The notes beneath the pieces were generated by a model that saw only the letters and a list, made by a program, of their open reading frames with translations, ran no database searches and was not told the origin of the DNA. Shown here in pieces: positions 1 to 7,151 of a DNA stretch of 10,672 nucleotides. How positions within the stretch are numbered: position 1 is the stretch's first letter; each line of letters starts with the position of its first letter. The DNA comes from UBA6544 sp049601975 (lineage in GTDB: Bacteria; Pseudomonadota; Alphaproteobacteria; UBA8366). The stretch is taken from the NCBI GenBank assembly GCA_049601975.1, contig JBMYRC010000135.1, forward strand, positions 1-10,672. The letters run 5' to 3'. The translations under genes and the position numbers were made by a program.

Positions 1-641
1 CCGTCGACACGAATGCCCAATGCCTCAAGCGCCGTAGCCATTTCCAGTGCCGACAAGGATGACATTTGGATGAAATGACACCGGGACCGGATTGTCGGCA
101 ACAGGCGGCCGGGAGCATGTGAAATCAATATGATAACGCAACGTTCTGGCGGTTCTTCGAGGATTTTAAGCAAGGCGTTTGCGGCGTTTTGATTCATCGC
201 TTCCGCCGGGTCCACGATTGCGATACGCCAGCTGCCGGCGACCGATGTCTTGCGATAAAAATCCGACAAAGCGCGAATGTCGGCGACAGTGATATCGCGC
301 GCTATTTTCCCCGAATCGGCGTTCCGCGCCCGCTCTACCAGCTTGAGCGACGGATGTCCGCCGGCCGCGACCTGACGGAAGACGGGATCCTCGGGCGACA
401 TATCGAAATTATCGGCACCTTCGGGCTCTAAACCGAGTAGGCCACCCTCTTCCGGCTTTAAGAGGTGCCGCGCCAAGCGATACGCCAAGGTCGCTTTTCC
501 AATCCCCTTCGGCCCCGCCAATATCAACGAGTGATGTAGATGGTGCGATCGGCATGCCTCAAGCAGCGCGGCCTCGACCTTGGTGTGGCCGATGAAACGA
601 TGGTTCTCGATCGGCGATAAAGGATCGGTGTTTTCCGTCAT
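1..641 (-). CDS. holB: DNA polymerase III subunit delta' (partial, C-terminus off the left edge)
   Basis: Clamp-loader subunit that helps load the beta sliding clamp on DNA during replication. The visible 213 codons start at an ATG (639-641), three bases after the tmk stop, and run open to position 1. Seen: a P-loop-like GPKGIGKAT at residues 43-51 in which the usual Ser/Thr after GK is Ala; a Walker-B-like VDPAEAMN at 143-150, followed by NALLKILEEPP, a hallmark of the gamma/tau/delta' AAA+ family; and the SRC motif (TIRSRC, 183-188). No cysteines lie between the P-loop and the GGHPSL stretch at about 94-99, so the four-cysteine zinc module of the E. coli protein is absent, as I recall for other alphaproteobacterial delta' proteins. 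The C-terminal collar domain is not in the window. It is the fifth gene of the leftward unit and probably translationally coupled to tmk. The family call is strong. Confidence 0.9.
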   Translation of the reverse strand, partial: MTENTDPLSPIENHRFIGHTKVEAALLEACRSHHLHHSLILAGPKGIGKATLAYRLARHLLKPEEGGLLGLEPEGADNFDMSPEDPVFRQVAAGGHPSLKLVERARNADSGKIARDITVADIRALSDFYRKTSVAGSWRIAIVDPAEAMNQNAANALLKILEEPPERCVIILISHAPGRLLPTIRSRCHFIQMSSLSALEMATALEALGIRVD

Positions 642-644
642 CCC

Positions 645-1298
645 TCAATTCAAACCGAAACGCCCGGCAATGCAATTTTTGATTTCTACTGAAACCGCAT
701 CAATGGATTGTCCTGCATCGACAATGACGAACCTGTCGGGCTCCGCGGCTGCCATCTTTAAGAATCCTTCGCGGATTCGGAGATGCATCGAGATGTCCAT
801 TTGCTCGTATCGCGCCGCGCCGCCACGCGATGCGGCGCGTGCTAAACCGTCTTCGACGGATATGTCTAAGAGGATAGTGAGGTCGGGACTGAAATTACCT
901 ACTGCTATCTCTTGCAATTGGGCAATGAGTGCAAGATCGAGGCCCTGACCGTATCCTTGATAGGCCCTTGTTGAATCGATGAAACGATCACACAAGACCC
1001 AATCCCCATTATCGAGCGCCGGGGTTATCAAATCGTTCATATGAGAACGGCGTGCTGCTGCGAGAAGTAGGGTTTCAGTAGTCGAGTCCCACCGGTCTGC
1101 ATCGCCCTCGACAAGCAAGCCCCGTATTTCTTCTGCACCTATCGATCCGCCAGGTTCCCGGGTAGTGCAAACCGGCTTGCGGCAAGACTCTATGTAAGCG
1201 GCCAGCCGTTGGATTTGCGTGGACTTGCCTGCCCCCTCACCTCCTTCGAAGCTGATAAATTTCGCATTTGAGCGTTCGACTATCTGGATGCCCCCCAC
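645..1298 (-). CDS. tmk: Thymidylate kinase (dTMP kinase)
   Basis: Cytoplasmic enzyme that phosphorylates dTMP to dTDP with ATP, an essential step to dTTP. The 217-residue length fits the family. Seen: FISFEGGEGAGKSTQ P-loop at about residues 14-28; TREPGG at 46-51, which contacts the substrate phosphate; the DRFIDSTRAYQG block at 104-115; and a LID-like Arg/Gly-rich stretch (ASRGGAARYE, 156-165). The start is a GTG at 1298 with GGGG about eight bases upstream. It lies inside the end of the carboxypeptidase gene, a 19-bp overlap that suggests translational coupling. I see no ATG, GTG or TTG closer to the usual family start just before KFISFEGG, so about nine extra N-terminal residues are likely real. 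The gene ends three bases before holB, a pairing common in bacteria. Confidence 0.95.
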   Translation of the reverse strand: MGGIQIVERSNAKFISFEGGEGAGKSTQIQRLAAYIESCRKPVCTTREPGGSIGAEEIRGLLVEGDADRWDSTTETLLLAAARRSHMNDLITPALDNGDWVLCDRFIDSTRAYQGYGQGLDLALIAQLQEIAVGNFSPDLTILLDISVEDGLARAASRGGAARYEQMDISMHLRIREGFLKMAAAEPDRFVIVDAGQSIDAVSVEIKNCIAGRFGLN

Positions 1299-2422
1299 AA
1301 GAGATACCCCAAGGCCGCGGAAATCCGCCCGCTCGGGCCCAACCTTTGAACGTCTTCACCTGCAATAAGCGGAATTTGAATTGGACTTCTGTCCGCCACG
1401 TTAACCAAGATATCGCCCAGTTTGGTACCCTTCTGGATGGGTGCTGGAATTGGCTCTGCATGGCGAATTCTTACTTTTAGGTTCTTTCGATGCTTCCGCT
1501 CCATTGTCAGCAGAACACCTTCTTTCGCCAATAAGGGAATGGACGATTTTTCACCAAGCCAAACACCGACAGAGGTGATTTTTTCATCGGCGGCGAAGAG
1601 TTTGAAATTGCCGAATTCCCGAAACCCCCAATCCAAAATGCGTTGCGATTCGTTCTTCCGTACCCGATTGGACGGCATCCCATTGAGCACGAGAATAAGG
1701 CGTCGGCCATTTCGGATTGCCGATGCCGTAAGACCATACCCAGCATTCTCCGTATGACCGGTTTTCAGGCCATCCGCCCCCTTCAGACGACCAAGTAGCG
1801 GATTTCTATTCCGCTGCGTTATGGTCGAAAAGGTAAATTTTCGTTCCGCGTAATATTTGTAATAGTCCGGAAATTTGCGGATCGTCGCCTCTGCTAATAT
1901 CGCAAGATCCCTTGCGGATGTGCGATGTTCGGGATCGGGCCATCCAGAGGCATTTCGGAACGTGGTGTTGCTCATACCCAATTCGCGCGCCTTATCCGTC
2001 ATTTCCCGAGCGAAGGTATCTTCGTTGCCAGCCAAACCTTCCGCGACAACAATCGTCGCGTCGTTTCCCGATTGCACGACAATGCCGCGTATCAAATCCT
2101 CGACCTTGATGTTTTTGCCCGCCTCCACGAACATTTTTGAGCCGCCCTTTTTCCAAGCCTTGCGACTGACCAAAAGTTCGTCGTCCAAAGACAAACGCCC
2201 TTCCGACAGGCGCTCGAACAGCAAATAAACCGTCATCATCTTGGTCATCGACGCAGGCGGCATCAATTCGTCGGCGTTTTTGGAGTACAGCTCGACACCG
2301 GTCTCAAAATCCAACAGAACAGCCTGTTTAGCATTTATTTCCAATGCTCTAGATGCTGACGGTGCGTATACTAGGAAGACTGCGACCAGGACAAATAATG
2401 CAACACCGAGAGAATGTCGCAT
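1280..2422 (-). CDS. D-alanyl-D-alanine carboxypeptidase, PBP5/6 (DacA/DacC/DacF) type
   Basis: Periplasmic low-molecular-weight penicillin-binding protein that trims the terminal D-Ala from peptidoglycan pentapeptides and so limits cross-linking. From the ATG at 2422 (380 residues) it begins with a compact signal peptide (MRH, then a hydrophobic run to ASRA, about residue 26). The serine peptidase S11 motifs are complete: SMTK with catalytic S58 and K61, SGN at 118-120, and KTG at 220-222. A PBP5-type C-terminal beta domain follows at about 265-355, and the final stretch (about 362-380) could be the amphipathic membrane anchor. In-frame ATGs also exist at 2473 and 2458. I prefer 2422 because the longer forms put 17 or 12 polar residues before the signal peptide and GAG lies six bases upstream of 2422, but the start is unsure. 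It sits between rlpA and tmk and overlaps tmk by 19 bp. Confidence 0.93.
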   Translation of the reverse strand: MRHSLGVALFVLVAVFLVYAPSASRALEINAKQAVLLDFETGVELYSKNADELMPPASMTKMMTVYLLFERLSEGRLSLDDELLVSRKAWKKGGSKMFVEAGKNIKVEDLIRGIVVQSGNDATIVVAEGLAGNEDTFAREMTDKARELGMSNTTFRNASGWPDPEHRTSARDLAILAEATIRKFPDYYKYYAERKFTFSTITQRNRNPLLGRLKGADGLKTGHTENAGYGLTASAIRNGRRLILVLNGMPSNRVRKNESQRILDWGFREFGNFKLFAADEKITSVGVWLGEKSSIPLLAKEGVLLTMERKHRKNLKVRIRHAEPIPAPIQKGTKLGDILVNVADRSPIQIPLIAGEDVQRLGPSGRISAALGYLLWGASR

Positions 2423-2533
2423 AGGTTTCTCAAAACAAAATTGCTTAGAATTCCGCATCTTTCTCGTTTCCATATAAACGGCTCATTGCGTGATTTACGA
2501 AATTGACTTTTAAATTAGCCAAAAATTTGACAA

Positions 2534-3517
2534 TCATTCGACAATTGTTGCCGCATCCGGATATCCCGCCTTAATAACGGTAGCCAATATCTCGTCGGCG
2601 CTTTCCACTGTATAAAAAGGTCCGATACGGACACGGAAGAGCGGTCGCTGATTTACATCGACCTGCATAATTTTGGTCGGCCCGAGCTGTTTCAATACCG
2701 CGCGGACTTTATGGGCGTTTTGGAATCGTGAGAATGCGCCGGCTTGGACGAAAATCTTCGGTTTTTCAGTAACGGTTCCGAAAGTTACCTTTTCGTCGAC
2801 AACGGCAAGGGACGGTTTCGAGCGCCCCGTCTTCGCCGGCCCTTGAGTGACCGGGGACACCTTGAATTGGTCCGAAGGTGGTCTCGCTGCCTTTGCTCCA
2901 GCGGGCGGCGGTAAAGTTGAACTGGTCACCGATACCGTTGGTGCGGAGTCAGGTTTCTTGGGTTCTATCCCCGATGTCCTGCCGGCCAAATTCTGCGCCG
3001 CTGCCGCCAGTTGCCGGCTTTCTTCGGCAAGTATCTCGACCCTAACGGGAGCTGTACCCGCATGTTCGAAGCCAAGCAGTTGTGCGGCCCGGCGCGAAAG
3101 ATCGATGATGCGCCCGTGTGCGAACGGTCCACGATCATTGATCCTGACATTGATCGCTCGACCACTTTTAAGATTTGTGACGCGAACGAGGCTCGGCATC
3201 GGGAGCGTTCTATGTGCCGCACTCACGCCGTTCATATCAAAGATTTCGCCATTTGCAGTCTTTTTGCGATGAAAATTCGGCCCATACCAAGAGGCAATAC
3301 CTGTCTCCGCATATTTGTAGTTGACTTTGGGGTAATACCAAATTCCGTTAATTTCATATGGTTTTCCAACCTTATAAATCGTTTTACCGGACTTCCCGTT
3401 TAAGCCGACGCTTTGTTGAAACTCTTTCGTGGCATGCGCGAGAAAAGTGGTCTCCGCGCAAGCGCCCAAAAGCCCCATCGCAAATAAGGAGAATAAGAGA
3501 GATCGAAAATGGTTCAT
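2534..3517 (-). CDS. rlpA: Septal ring lytic transglycosylase / lipoprotein RlpA (DPBB + SPOR)
   Basis: Outer-membrane lipoprotein of the division septum. In Pseudomonas the family cleaves glycan strands stripped of peptides and helps separate daughter cells. The 327 residues show a lipoprotein signal with lipobox LGAC and lipidated C20; a double-psi beta-barrel at about 71-150 (ETGIASWYG, then TANGEIF and VRINDRGPF); a low-complexity Pro/Ser/Ala linker at about 180-250; and a C-terminal SPOR domain at 253-327 (IFVQAGAF, then RVRIGPF). H102 (SAAHRTLP) and D128 (NDRGPF) match by context the His and Asp found essential for activity in the Pseudomonas protein, so this copy looks catalytically intact. 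SPOR domains bind denuded glycan at the septum. It is 59 bp downstream of the mltB-like gene, which also encodes a transglycosylase. No strong ribosome site precedes the ATG. Confidence 0.94.
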   Translation of the reverse strand: MNHFRSLLFSLFAMGLLGACAETTFLAHATKEFQQSVGLNGKSGKTIYKVGKPYEINGIWYYPKVNYKYAETGIASWYGPNFHRKKTANGEIFDMNGVSAAHRTLPMPSLVRVTNLKSGRAINVRINDRGPFAHGRIIDLSRRAAQLLGFEHAGTAPVRVEILAEESRQLAAAAQNLAGRTSGIEPKKPDSAPTVSVTSSTLPPPAGAKAARPPSDQFKVSPVTQGPAKTGRSKPSLAVVDEKVTFGTVTEKPKIFVQAGAFSRFQNAHKVRAVLKQLGPTKIMQVDVNQRPLFRVRIGPFYTVESADEILATVIKAGYPDAATIVE

Positions 3518-3576
3518 TACCCAATCACCACACTATCTTGTATGGTTACGCAACTCCATCATCAGAATGTGGTAAT

Positions 3577-4560
3577 CTAACGGTGAATAATCTCGTCCGC
3601 AAGATGCCCGACAGCCAATGCAAAATAATGTGAGCGGTTCCATTTTAAAATCGCGCGGTAATTATCGTAGATTATGAAGTTCGGCCCTTGCCCTTCTTTC
3701 GGCCGGACCAAAGACGCTTTGATATCAACGCTAGGTAGGCGGGTACCGTCATCGCGCAGGACCCCCAGTTCATCCCACTTTCGTAGAGACTTCGTGATCT
3801 TTTTGTAGTTAATCAAGCTCTCGTCGAATGGGGTTGGCAGTTTAACTTTCCGTCCCCAAGTTTCACTGCCGTTCCAACCGGACTTCGCAAGGTAATTCGC
3901 GGCAGAACCGAACACGTCCTCTTGTGAAGTCCAAAGGTTCTTCCGGCCATCACCATCAAAATCAACGGCGAAATTCAAAAAACTCGACGGCATGAACTGC
4001 ACCTGACCCATCGCTCCGGCCCACGACCCTTTCATCTTGTCCGCCGCGATGTGTCCTTGATCAATAACCGTCAATGCATTGAGAAGCTGAGCGCGGAAAA
4101 AGGCGCTGCGCCGGCCATCATGGGCCAAGGTCGCCAGGGCCGGAATTACGTCAAATCCACCTGTCAGACGTCCAAAATCCGTCTCAATTCCCCAAAGCGC
4201 TACAATAAATCGTGGTTGGACGCCGTAACGGTTGCTCACCCGGTCGAGCAATACCTTATGCTTATCGTAACGCGCCCGTGCCTTCTTTATGCGTGTGGCC
4301 GTGACCACTCGTTTCATATAGTCGGAGAAAGTCAGCGTAAATTCCGGCTGCCGCCTATCCAATTCAACGACTCTTGGAATAGGGCGAATCCCCGTCAACG
4401 CATTCTTAAGTGTCGACGCCGAAATTCCTTTTGCGGCCGCTTCGGCGGAGAACTCCGCTAGCCATGTGTCAAAATCAACCGCCTTAGCTTGTGTTGGTAG
4501 TGCAATTAGAATGATGACAAAAAAAGATATTAAAATCTGGCACCGTAACCGACCGTTCAT
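3577..4560 (-). CDS. Lytic murein transglycosylase, MltB family (SLT_2 domain)
   Basis: Periplasmic enzyme that cuts the glycan strand between MurNAc and GlcNAc with formation of 1,6-anhydroMurNAc. With the ATG at 4560 it has 327 residues: a signal peptide (MNGRLRC, hydrophobic core, TQAKA, cleavage near residue 27), then one SLT_2 catalytic domain to the end. Seen: ALWGIETDFGRLTG with probable catalytic E126, SWAGAMGQVQFMPSSF at about 179-194, and an EF-hand-like DFDGDGRKNLW at 200-210, which in E. coli Slt35 binds calcium. An upstream in-frame ATG at 4644 would add 28 residues, but 4560 has AGGA nine bases upstream and gives a normal signal peptide. The cysteine at residue 7 precedes the hydrophobic core, so it is no lipobox: a soluble rather than lipid-anchored form. 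It lacks the C-terminal peptidoglycan-binding domain that many alphaproteobacterial relatives carry. It is the first gene of the leftward unit. Confidence 0.92.
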   Translation of the reverse strand: MNGRLRCQILISFFVIILIALPTQAKAVDFDTWLAEFSAEAAAKGISASTLKNALTGIRPIPRVVELDRRQPEFTLTFSDYMKRVVTATRIKKARARYDKHKVLLDRVSNRYGVQPRFIVALWGIETDFGRLTGGFDVIPALATLAHDGRRSAFFRAQLLNALTVIDQGHIAADKMKGSWAGAMGQVQFMPSSFLNFAVDFDGDGRKNLWTSQEDVFGSAANYLAKSGWNGSETWGRKVKLPTPFDESLINYKKITKSLRKWDELGVLRDDGTRLPSVDIKASLVRPKEGQGPNFIIYDNYRAILKWNRSHYFALAVGHLADEIIHR

Positions 4561-4953
4561 ATATGAATTTCCTATGCGCTCGTTAGACATTTGTGGTGAA
4601 AGAGGTTGGGCGAAGGATATGCCCAAAATAAATAATATTCTCAAACTAAGAGTAAAATCACGTAAAATGAAGACGCAATTCCCTCATTATGGTTTCCTAA
4701 TTCTAATCTAACTTGTGAATATGGTCGATAATAACGCTGTAGGCTTAGTATCGATTTTCAGTATCAATTCCGCTATCGGTATCTTTCTCAAAATATTTCA
4801 TTTTCCCCTAGACGAACACACTGATCGCATCACATTGATATGTAAGCAGAGCAGGCAGTGATCGTGAATTCGATTGCTGCTTGGCAACGCACGCGTCACA
4901 AGATATTAACGCGGTTCATAAGAGGGCAACTTTTCAGTAGATAAGGGGGGAAG
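4561..4953. promoter_or_regulatory. Divergent intergenic region between the mltB-like gene and the ABC transporter
   Basis: About 390 bp without a convincing gene, AT-richer than its flanks. It must hold the start signals of two divergent units. On the minus strand, CATAAT (4691-4686) and TATTAT-like boxes near 4632 resemble -10 elements, but I find no good -35 at the right distance. The plus-strand candidate promoter is listed separately. I see no rho-independent terminator, riboswitch-like structure or operator palindrome that I would defend. Short open frames here start without a ribosome site and resemble no known protein. Confidence 0.55.
4881..4909 (+). promoter_or_regulatory. Candidate sigma70-type promoter for the ABC transporter operon
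   Basis: TTGGCA (4881-4886, five of six matches to TTGACA) is followed, after exactly 17 bp, by TATTAA (4904-4909, four of six matches to TATAAT). Transcription would start near 4916 and leave a leader of about 40 bases before the GTG at 4954. Spacing and placement are good, but this is a sequence match only. Confidence 0.42.
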
Positions 4954-5946
4954 GTGGCACTTCTCGAAATTGAAGGGCTGAAAACTCAGTTCTTCACGTC
5001 CGCCGGTACCGTAAGGGCCGTCGATGGCGTGAACTATAATGTAGAAGCCGGCGAAACGGTCGCCGTTGTTGGAGAATCAGGTTGCGGTAAATCCGTCACG
5101 GCGCTTTCGATCATGCGATTGGTCGCTGACCCTCCCGGAAAAATCGTCGAGGGGGAAATCCGATTTAATGGCACGGACCTCCTGTCGTTAGATGAGGAGG
5201 AAATGCGTCAGGTTCGCGGCCGTGACATCGGCATGGTGTTTCAAGAACCAATGACATCTCTTAATCCGGTGTTGTCGGTTGGTCGGCAGTTGACCGAAAC
5301 ATTGGAAACTCACTTTGGCATGTCGCGCGAAGACGCCGATAAGCGAGCGGTCGAATTGTTGGGATTGGTTGGCATTGCCGAACCGGAACGTCGCCTGGTC
5401 CAATACCCTCACCACTTTAGTGGCGGTATGCGGCAGCGGGTGATGATCGCGATGGCCTTAGCCTGTGATCCGAAGTTGATTATCGCTGACGAGCCTACGA
5501 CCGCACTCGACGTTACAATTCAAGCGCAGATTTTGGAATTGATGAAAAACCTGACCCGTGAAATGGGTGTGGCGATGATTATCATCACCCACAATCTCGG
5601 TGTTGTAGCCCGGTATGCGGACCGCGTGAATGTGATGTATGCGGGTAAGATCGTGGAAAGCGGCACGGCCAAGGAAATTTACCACAACCCTCGCCATCCC
5701 TACACTTTGGCGCTGTTGAAATCCGTTCCACGTCTTGATTTACCGCGTGGCGCTAAACTGGATCCGGTTGATGGTCAACCGCCGGATTTGGCCCGATTGG
5801 ATGACGGTTGTCCGTTCCGTCCGCGTTGCGGTTTCGCCCAAGATGGTTGCGCGAATAGCGTGCCGCCTCTTGCGGAGGTGAGGGAAAAACATTGGTCCGC
5901 CTGCTTCGAGCAAGATGCGGTCGTTAAATCTCTGGAGACAGCGTAA
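4954..5946 (+). CDS. Peptide/nickel-type ABC transporter ATP-binding protein (DppD/OppD-like)
   Basis: One of two cytoplasmic ATPases that power import through the B/C permease pair. The 330 residues show Walker A GESGCGKS at 40-47, Q-loop Q97, the signature FSGGMRQR at 155-162, Walker B LIIADE at 175-180 with catalytic E180, and switch H213. The oligopeptide-type C-terminal extension (HNPRHPYTLALL) follows at about 244-255. Four cysteines (C286-x5-C292-x6-C299-x17-C317) match the arrangement shown in recent work on Opp/Dpp ATPases to hold an iron-sulfur cluster. The start is a GTG with AGGGG about five bases upstream; the alternative would be an internal start that cuts the first strand. The stop overlaps the next ATG by one base. 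The substrate cannot be told: peptides are likely, but nickel or opine-like substrates are possible. Confidence 0.93.
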   Translation: MALLEIEGLKTQFFTSAGTVRAVDGVNYNVEAGETVAVVGESGCGKSVTALSIMRLVADPPGKIVEGEIRFNGTDLLSLDEEEMRQVRGRDIGMVFQEPMTSLNPVLSVGRQLTETLETHFGMSREDADKRAVELLGLVGIAEPERRLVQYPHHFSGGMRQRVMIAMALACDPKLIIADEPTTALDVTIQAQILELMKNLTREMGVAMIIITHNLGVVARYADRVNVMYAGKIVESGTAKEIYHNPRHPYTLALLKSVPRLDLPRGAKLDPVDGQPPDLARLDDGCPFRPRCGFAQDGCANSVPPLAEVREKHWSACFEQDAVVKSLETA

Positions 5947-7043
5947 TGAGTGCAGCAACAGAATCCGACACGCCTATCGTCGGCTCTAAAGGCCATATGG
6001 GCGGTACGTTGATCGACGTTCAAAACTTGGTCATGCACTTCCCTGTTACGGAAGGCATTGTTATTCCAAAAGTCGTCGCGAAAGTGAAAGCGGTCGATGG
6101 AATTAGCTTTAGCATCCGTAAGGGTGAGACCTTGGGATTGGTCGGCGAATCCGGATGCGGCAAGACCACAACCGGTCGGTGTATCTTGCGCCTGGAAAAT
6201 GCAACGGAAGGCGCGATCAGTTACGAAGGTGTCGATCTGACGAAGCTTAAGGGAAATGATTTGCTTCCCTATCGTCAGAAAATCCAGGTCATTTTCCAAG
6301 ACCCGTTTAGCTCATTGAATCCACGTATGAAGATTGGCGAAATTCTGGCCGAACCGATGCGGATACACGGAATTATACCTGACCAGCGGGAGCGCGACGA
6401 ACGGGTTCTAGAGTTGTTGAAACTCTGCGGTCTCAGCCCACGTTTCGCCGATCGCTATCCGCATGAGATGAGTGGCGGCCAACGTCAGCGCGTAGGTATT
6501 GCCCGCGCACTGGCCATGGATCCCGAATTCATCGTCTGCGACGAGGCGGTTTCTGCTCTAGATGTGTCAATTCAGGCGCAGGTTATCAACCTGCTTGAGG
6601 ATTTGCGCGATGAGTTTGGGCTGACGTATCTATTCATTTCGCACGATCTCAGCGTCGTCCGACATATCTGCCACCGTGTCGCGGTGATGTATCTCGGCAA
6701 GATGGTTGAATTGGCGGATACAGACGAATTGTTCGACAATCCATTGCATCCGTATACCAAAGCACTCCTCGAAGCAGTACCGATCCCTGATCCAACGCTG
6801 GAATCAGGCCGGGCTCACAAAATCATCAAAGGTGAGATTCCAAGCCCGATGAGCCCGCCGAGTGGCTGTGTTTTCCATCCGCGTTGCGAAATTGCGGTCA
6901 ATGGTTGCTCGTCCGCGTTCCCGGACTTTTTAGAAGTTAAGCCGGGGGGGAAATGGGTAGCGCGTGAAGGTGAATGGCAATACATAACGAAAGAGCCCAG
7001 CGAAGTTAAGCCGGGACACTGGGTAGCCTGCACAGAGGTATAA
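5946..7043 (+). CDS. Peptide/nickel-type ABC transporter ATP-binding protein (DppF/OppF-like) with a C-terminal insertion
   Basis: Second ATPase of the importer, expected to pair with the upstream one. The 365 residues are longer than the usual roughly 320-340. Seen: Walker A GESGCGKT at 67-74, Q-loop Q118, signature MSGGQRQR at 175-182, Walker B FIVCDE at 195-200 with E200, switch H233, and the DNPLHPYTKALL extension at about 265-275. The cysteines C308-x5-C314-x6-C321 keep the spacing of the partner ATPase, but the fourth, C362, comes after 40 residues instead of 17. The 23 extra residues lie between two copies of EVKPG (330-334 and 353-357). The first copy continues as GKWVAR and the second as HWVAC, so the normal end, cysteine included, is kept in the second. 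The first 13 or so residues (MSAATE, then IVGS) resemble the start of the first C permease. Start ATG overlaps the previous stop. Confidence 0.92.
   Translation: MSAATESDTPIVGSKGHMGGTLIDVQNLVMHFPVTEGIVIPKVVAKVKAVDGISFSIRKGETLGLVGESGCGKTTTGRCILRLENATEGAISYEGVDLTKLKGNDLLPYRQKIQVIFQDPFSSLNPRMKIGEILAEPMRIHGIIPDQRERDERVLELLKLCGLSPRFADRYPHEMSGGQRQRVGIARALAMDPEFIVCDEAVSALDVSIQAQVINLLEDLRDEFGLTYLFISHDLSVVRHICHRVAVMYLGKMVELADTDELFDNPLHPYTKALLEAVPIPDPTLESGRAHKIIKGEIPSPMSPPSGCVFHPRCEIAVNGCSSAFPDFLEVKPGGKWVAREGEWQYITKEPSEVKPGHWVACTEV
6933..7027 (+). repeat. Imperfect in-frame direct repeat in the 3' end of the second ATPase gene
   Basis: GAAGTTAAGCCGGG occurs at 6933-6946 and again at 7002-7015, 69 bp (23 codons) apart. 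Each copy is followed shortly by TGGGTAGC (6954-6961 and 7020-7027, 66 bp apart), so the first copy has one extra codon, placed around a run of seven G at 6944-6950. The reading frame is kept throughout. Confidence 0.8.
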
Positions 7044-7151
7044 CTCTTGCGTGAACACGCGGTATTTTGGATTGAACTAACTCCGGTTAAGCGTCGAAAT
7101 TCCTAACTCTAGTTTCGAATTGGCGATTGGCCTAGGGAGGCGAAACGGAAA
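7044..7151 (+). other. 108-bp spacer between the ATPase genes and the first permease gene
   Basis: No gene and no terminator hairpin is visible. A Shine-Dalgarno-like GGGAGG at 7135-7140 lies 11 bases before the permease ATG, slightly further than usual. I see no convincing promoter, so readthrough from the ATPase genes is the simplest reading. Confidence 0.4.

Noticed and set aside
580..948. Plus-strand open frame of 122 codons over tmk and holB
   Set aside because: It is antisense to both genes, which have clear motifs; the product looks like no protein I know.
2474..2533. Internal promoter in front of the carboxypeptidase gene (TTGTCA on the minus strand)
   Set aside because: The -35-like hexamer overlaps the end of rlpA, but no acceptable -10 lies 16-18 bp downstream.
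4466..4711. Possible small plus-strand gene in the divergent region (81 codons)
   Set aside because: Its first part is antisense to the signal peptide of the MltB-like gene, the rest is AT-rich non-coding sequence, and there is no ribosome site or similarity to known proteins.
5775..6299. Minus-strand open frame of 174 codons across the ATPase gene junction
   Set aside because: It is antisense to two well-supported ATPase genes, has no recognisable domain and no start signal. A by-product of codon bias.
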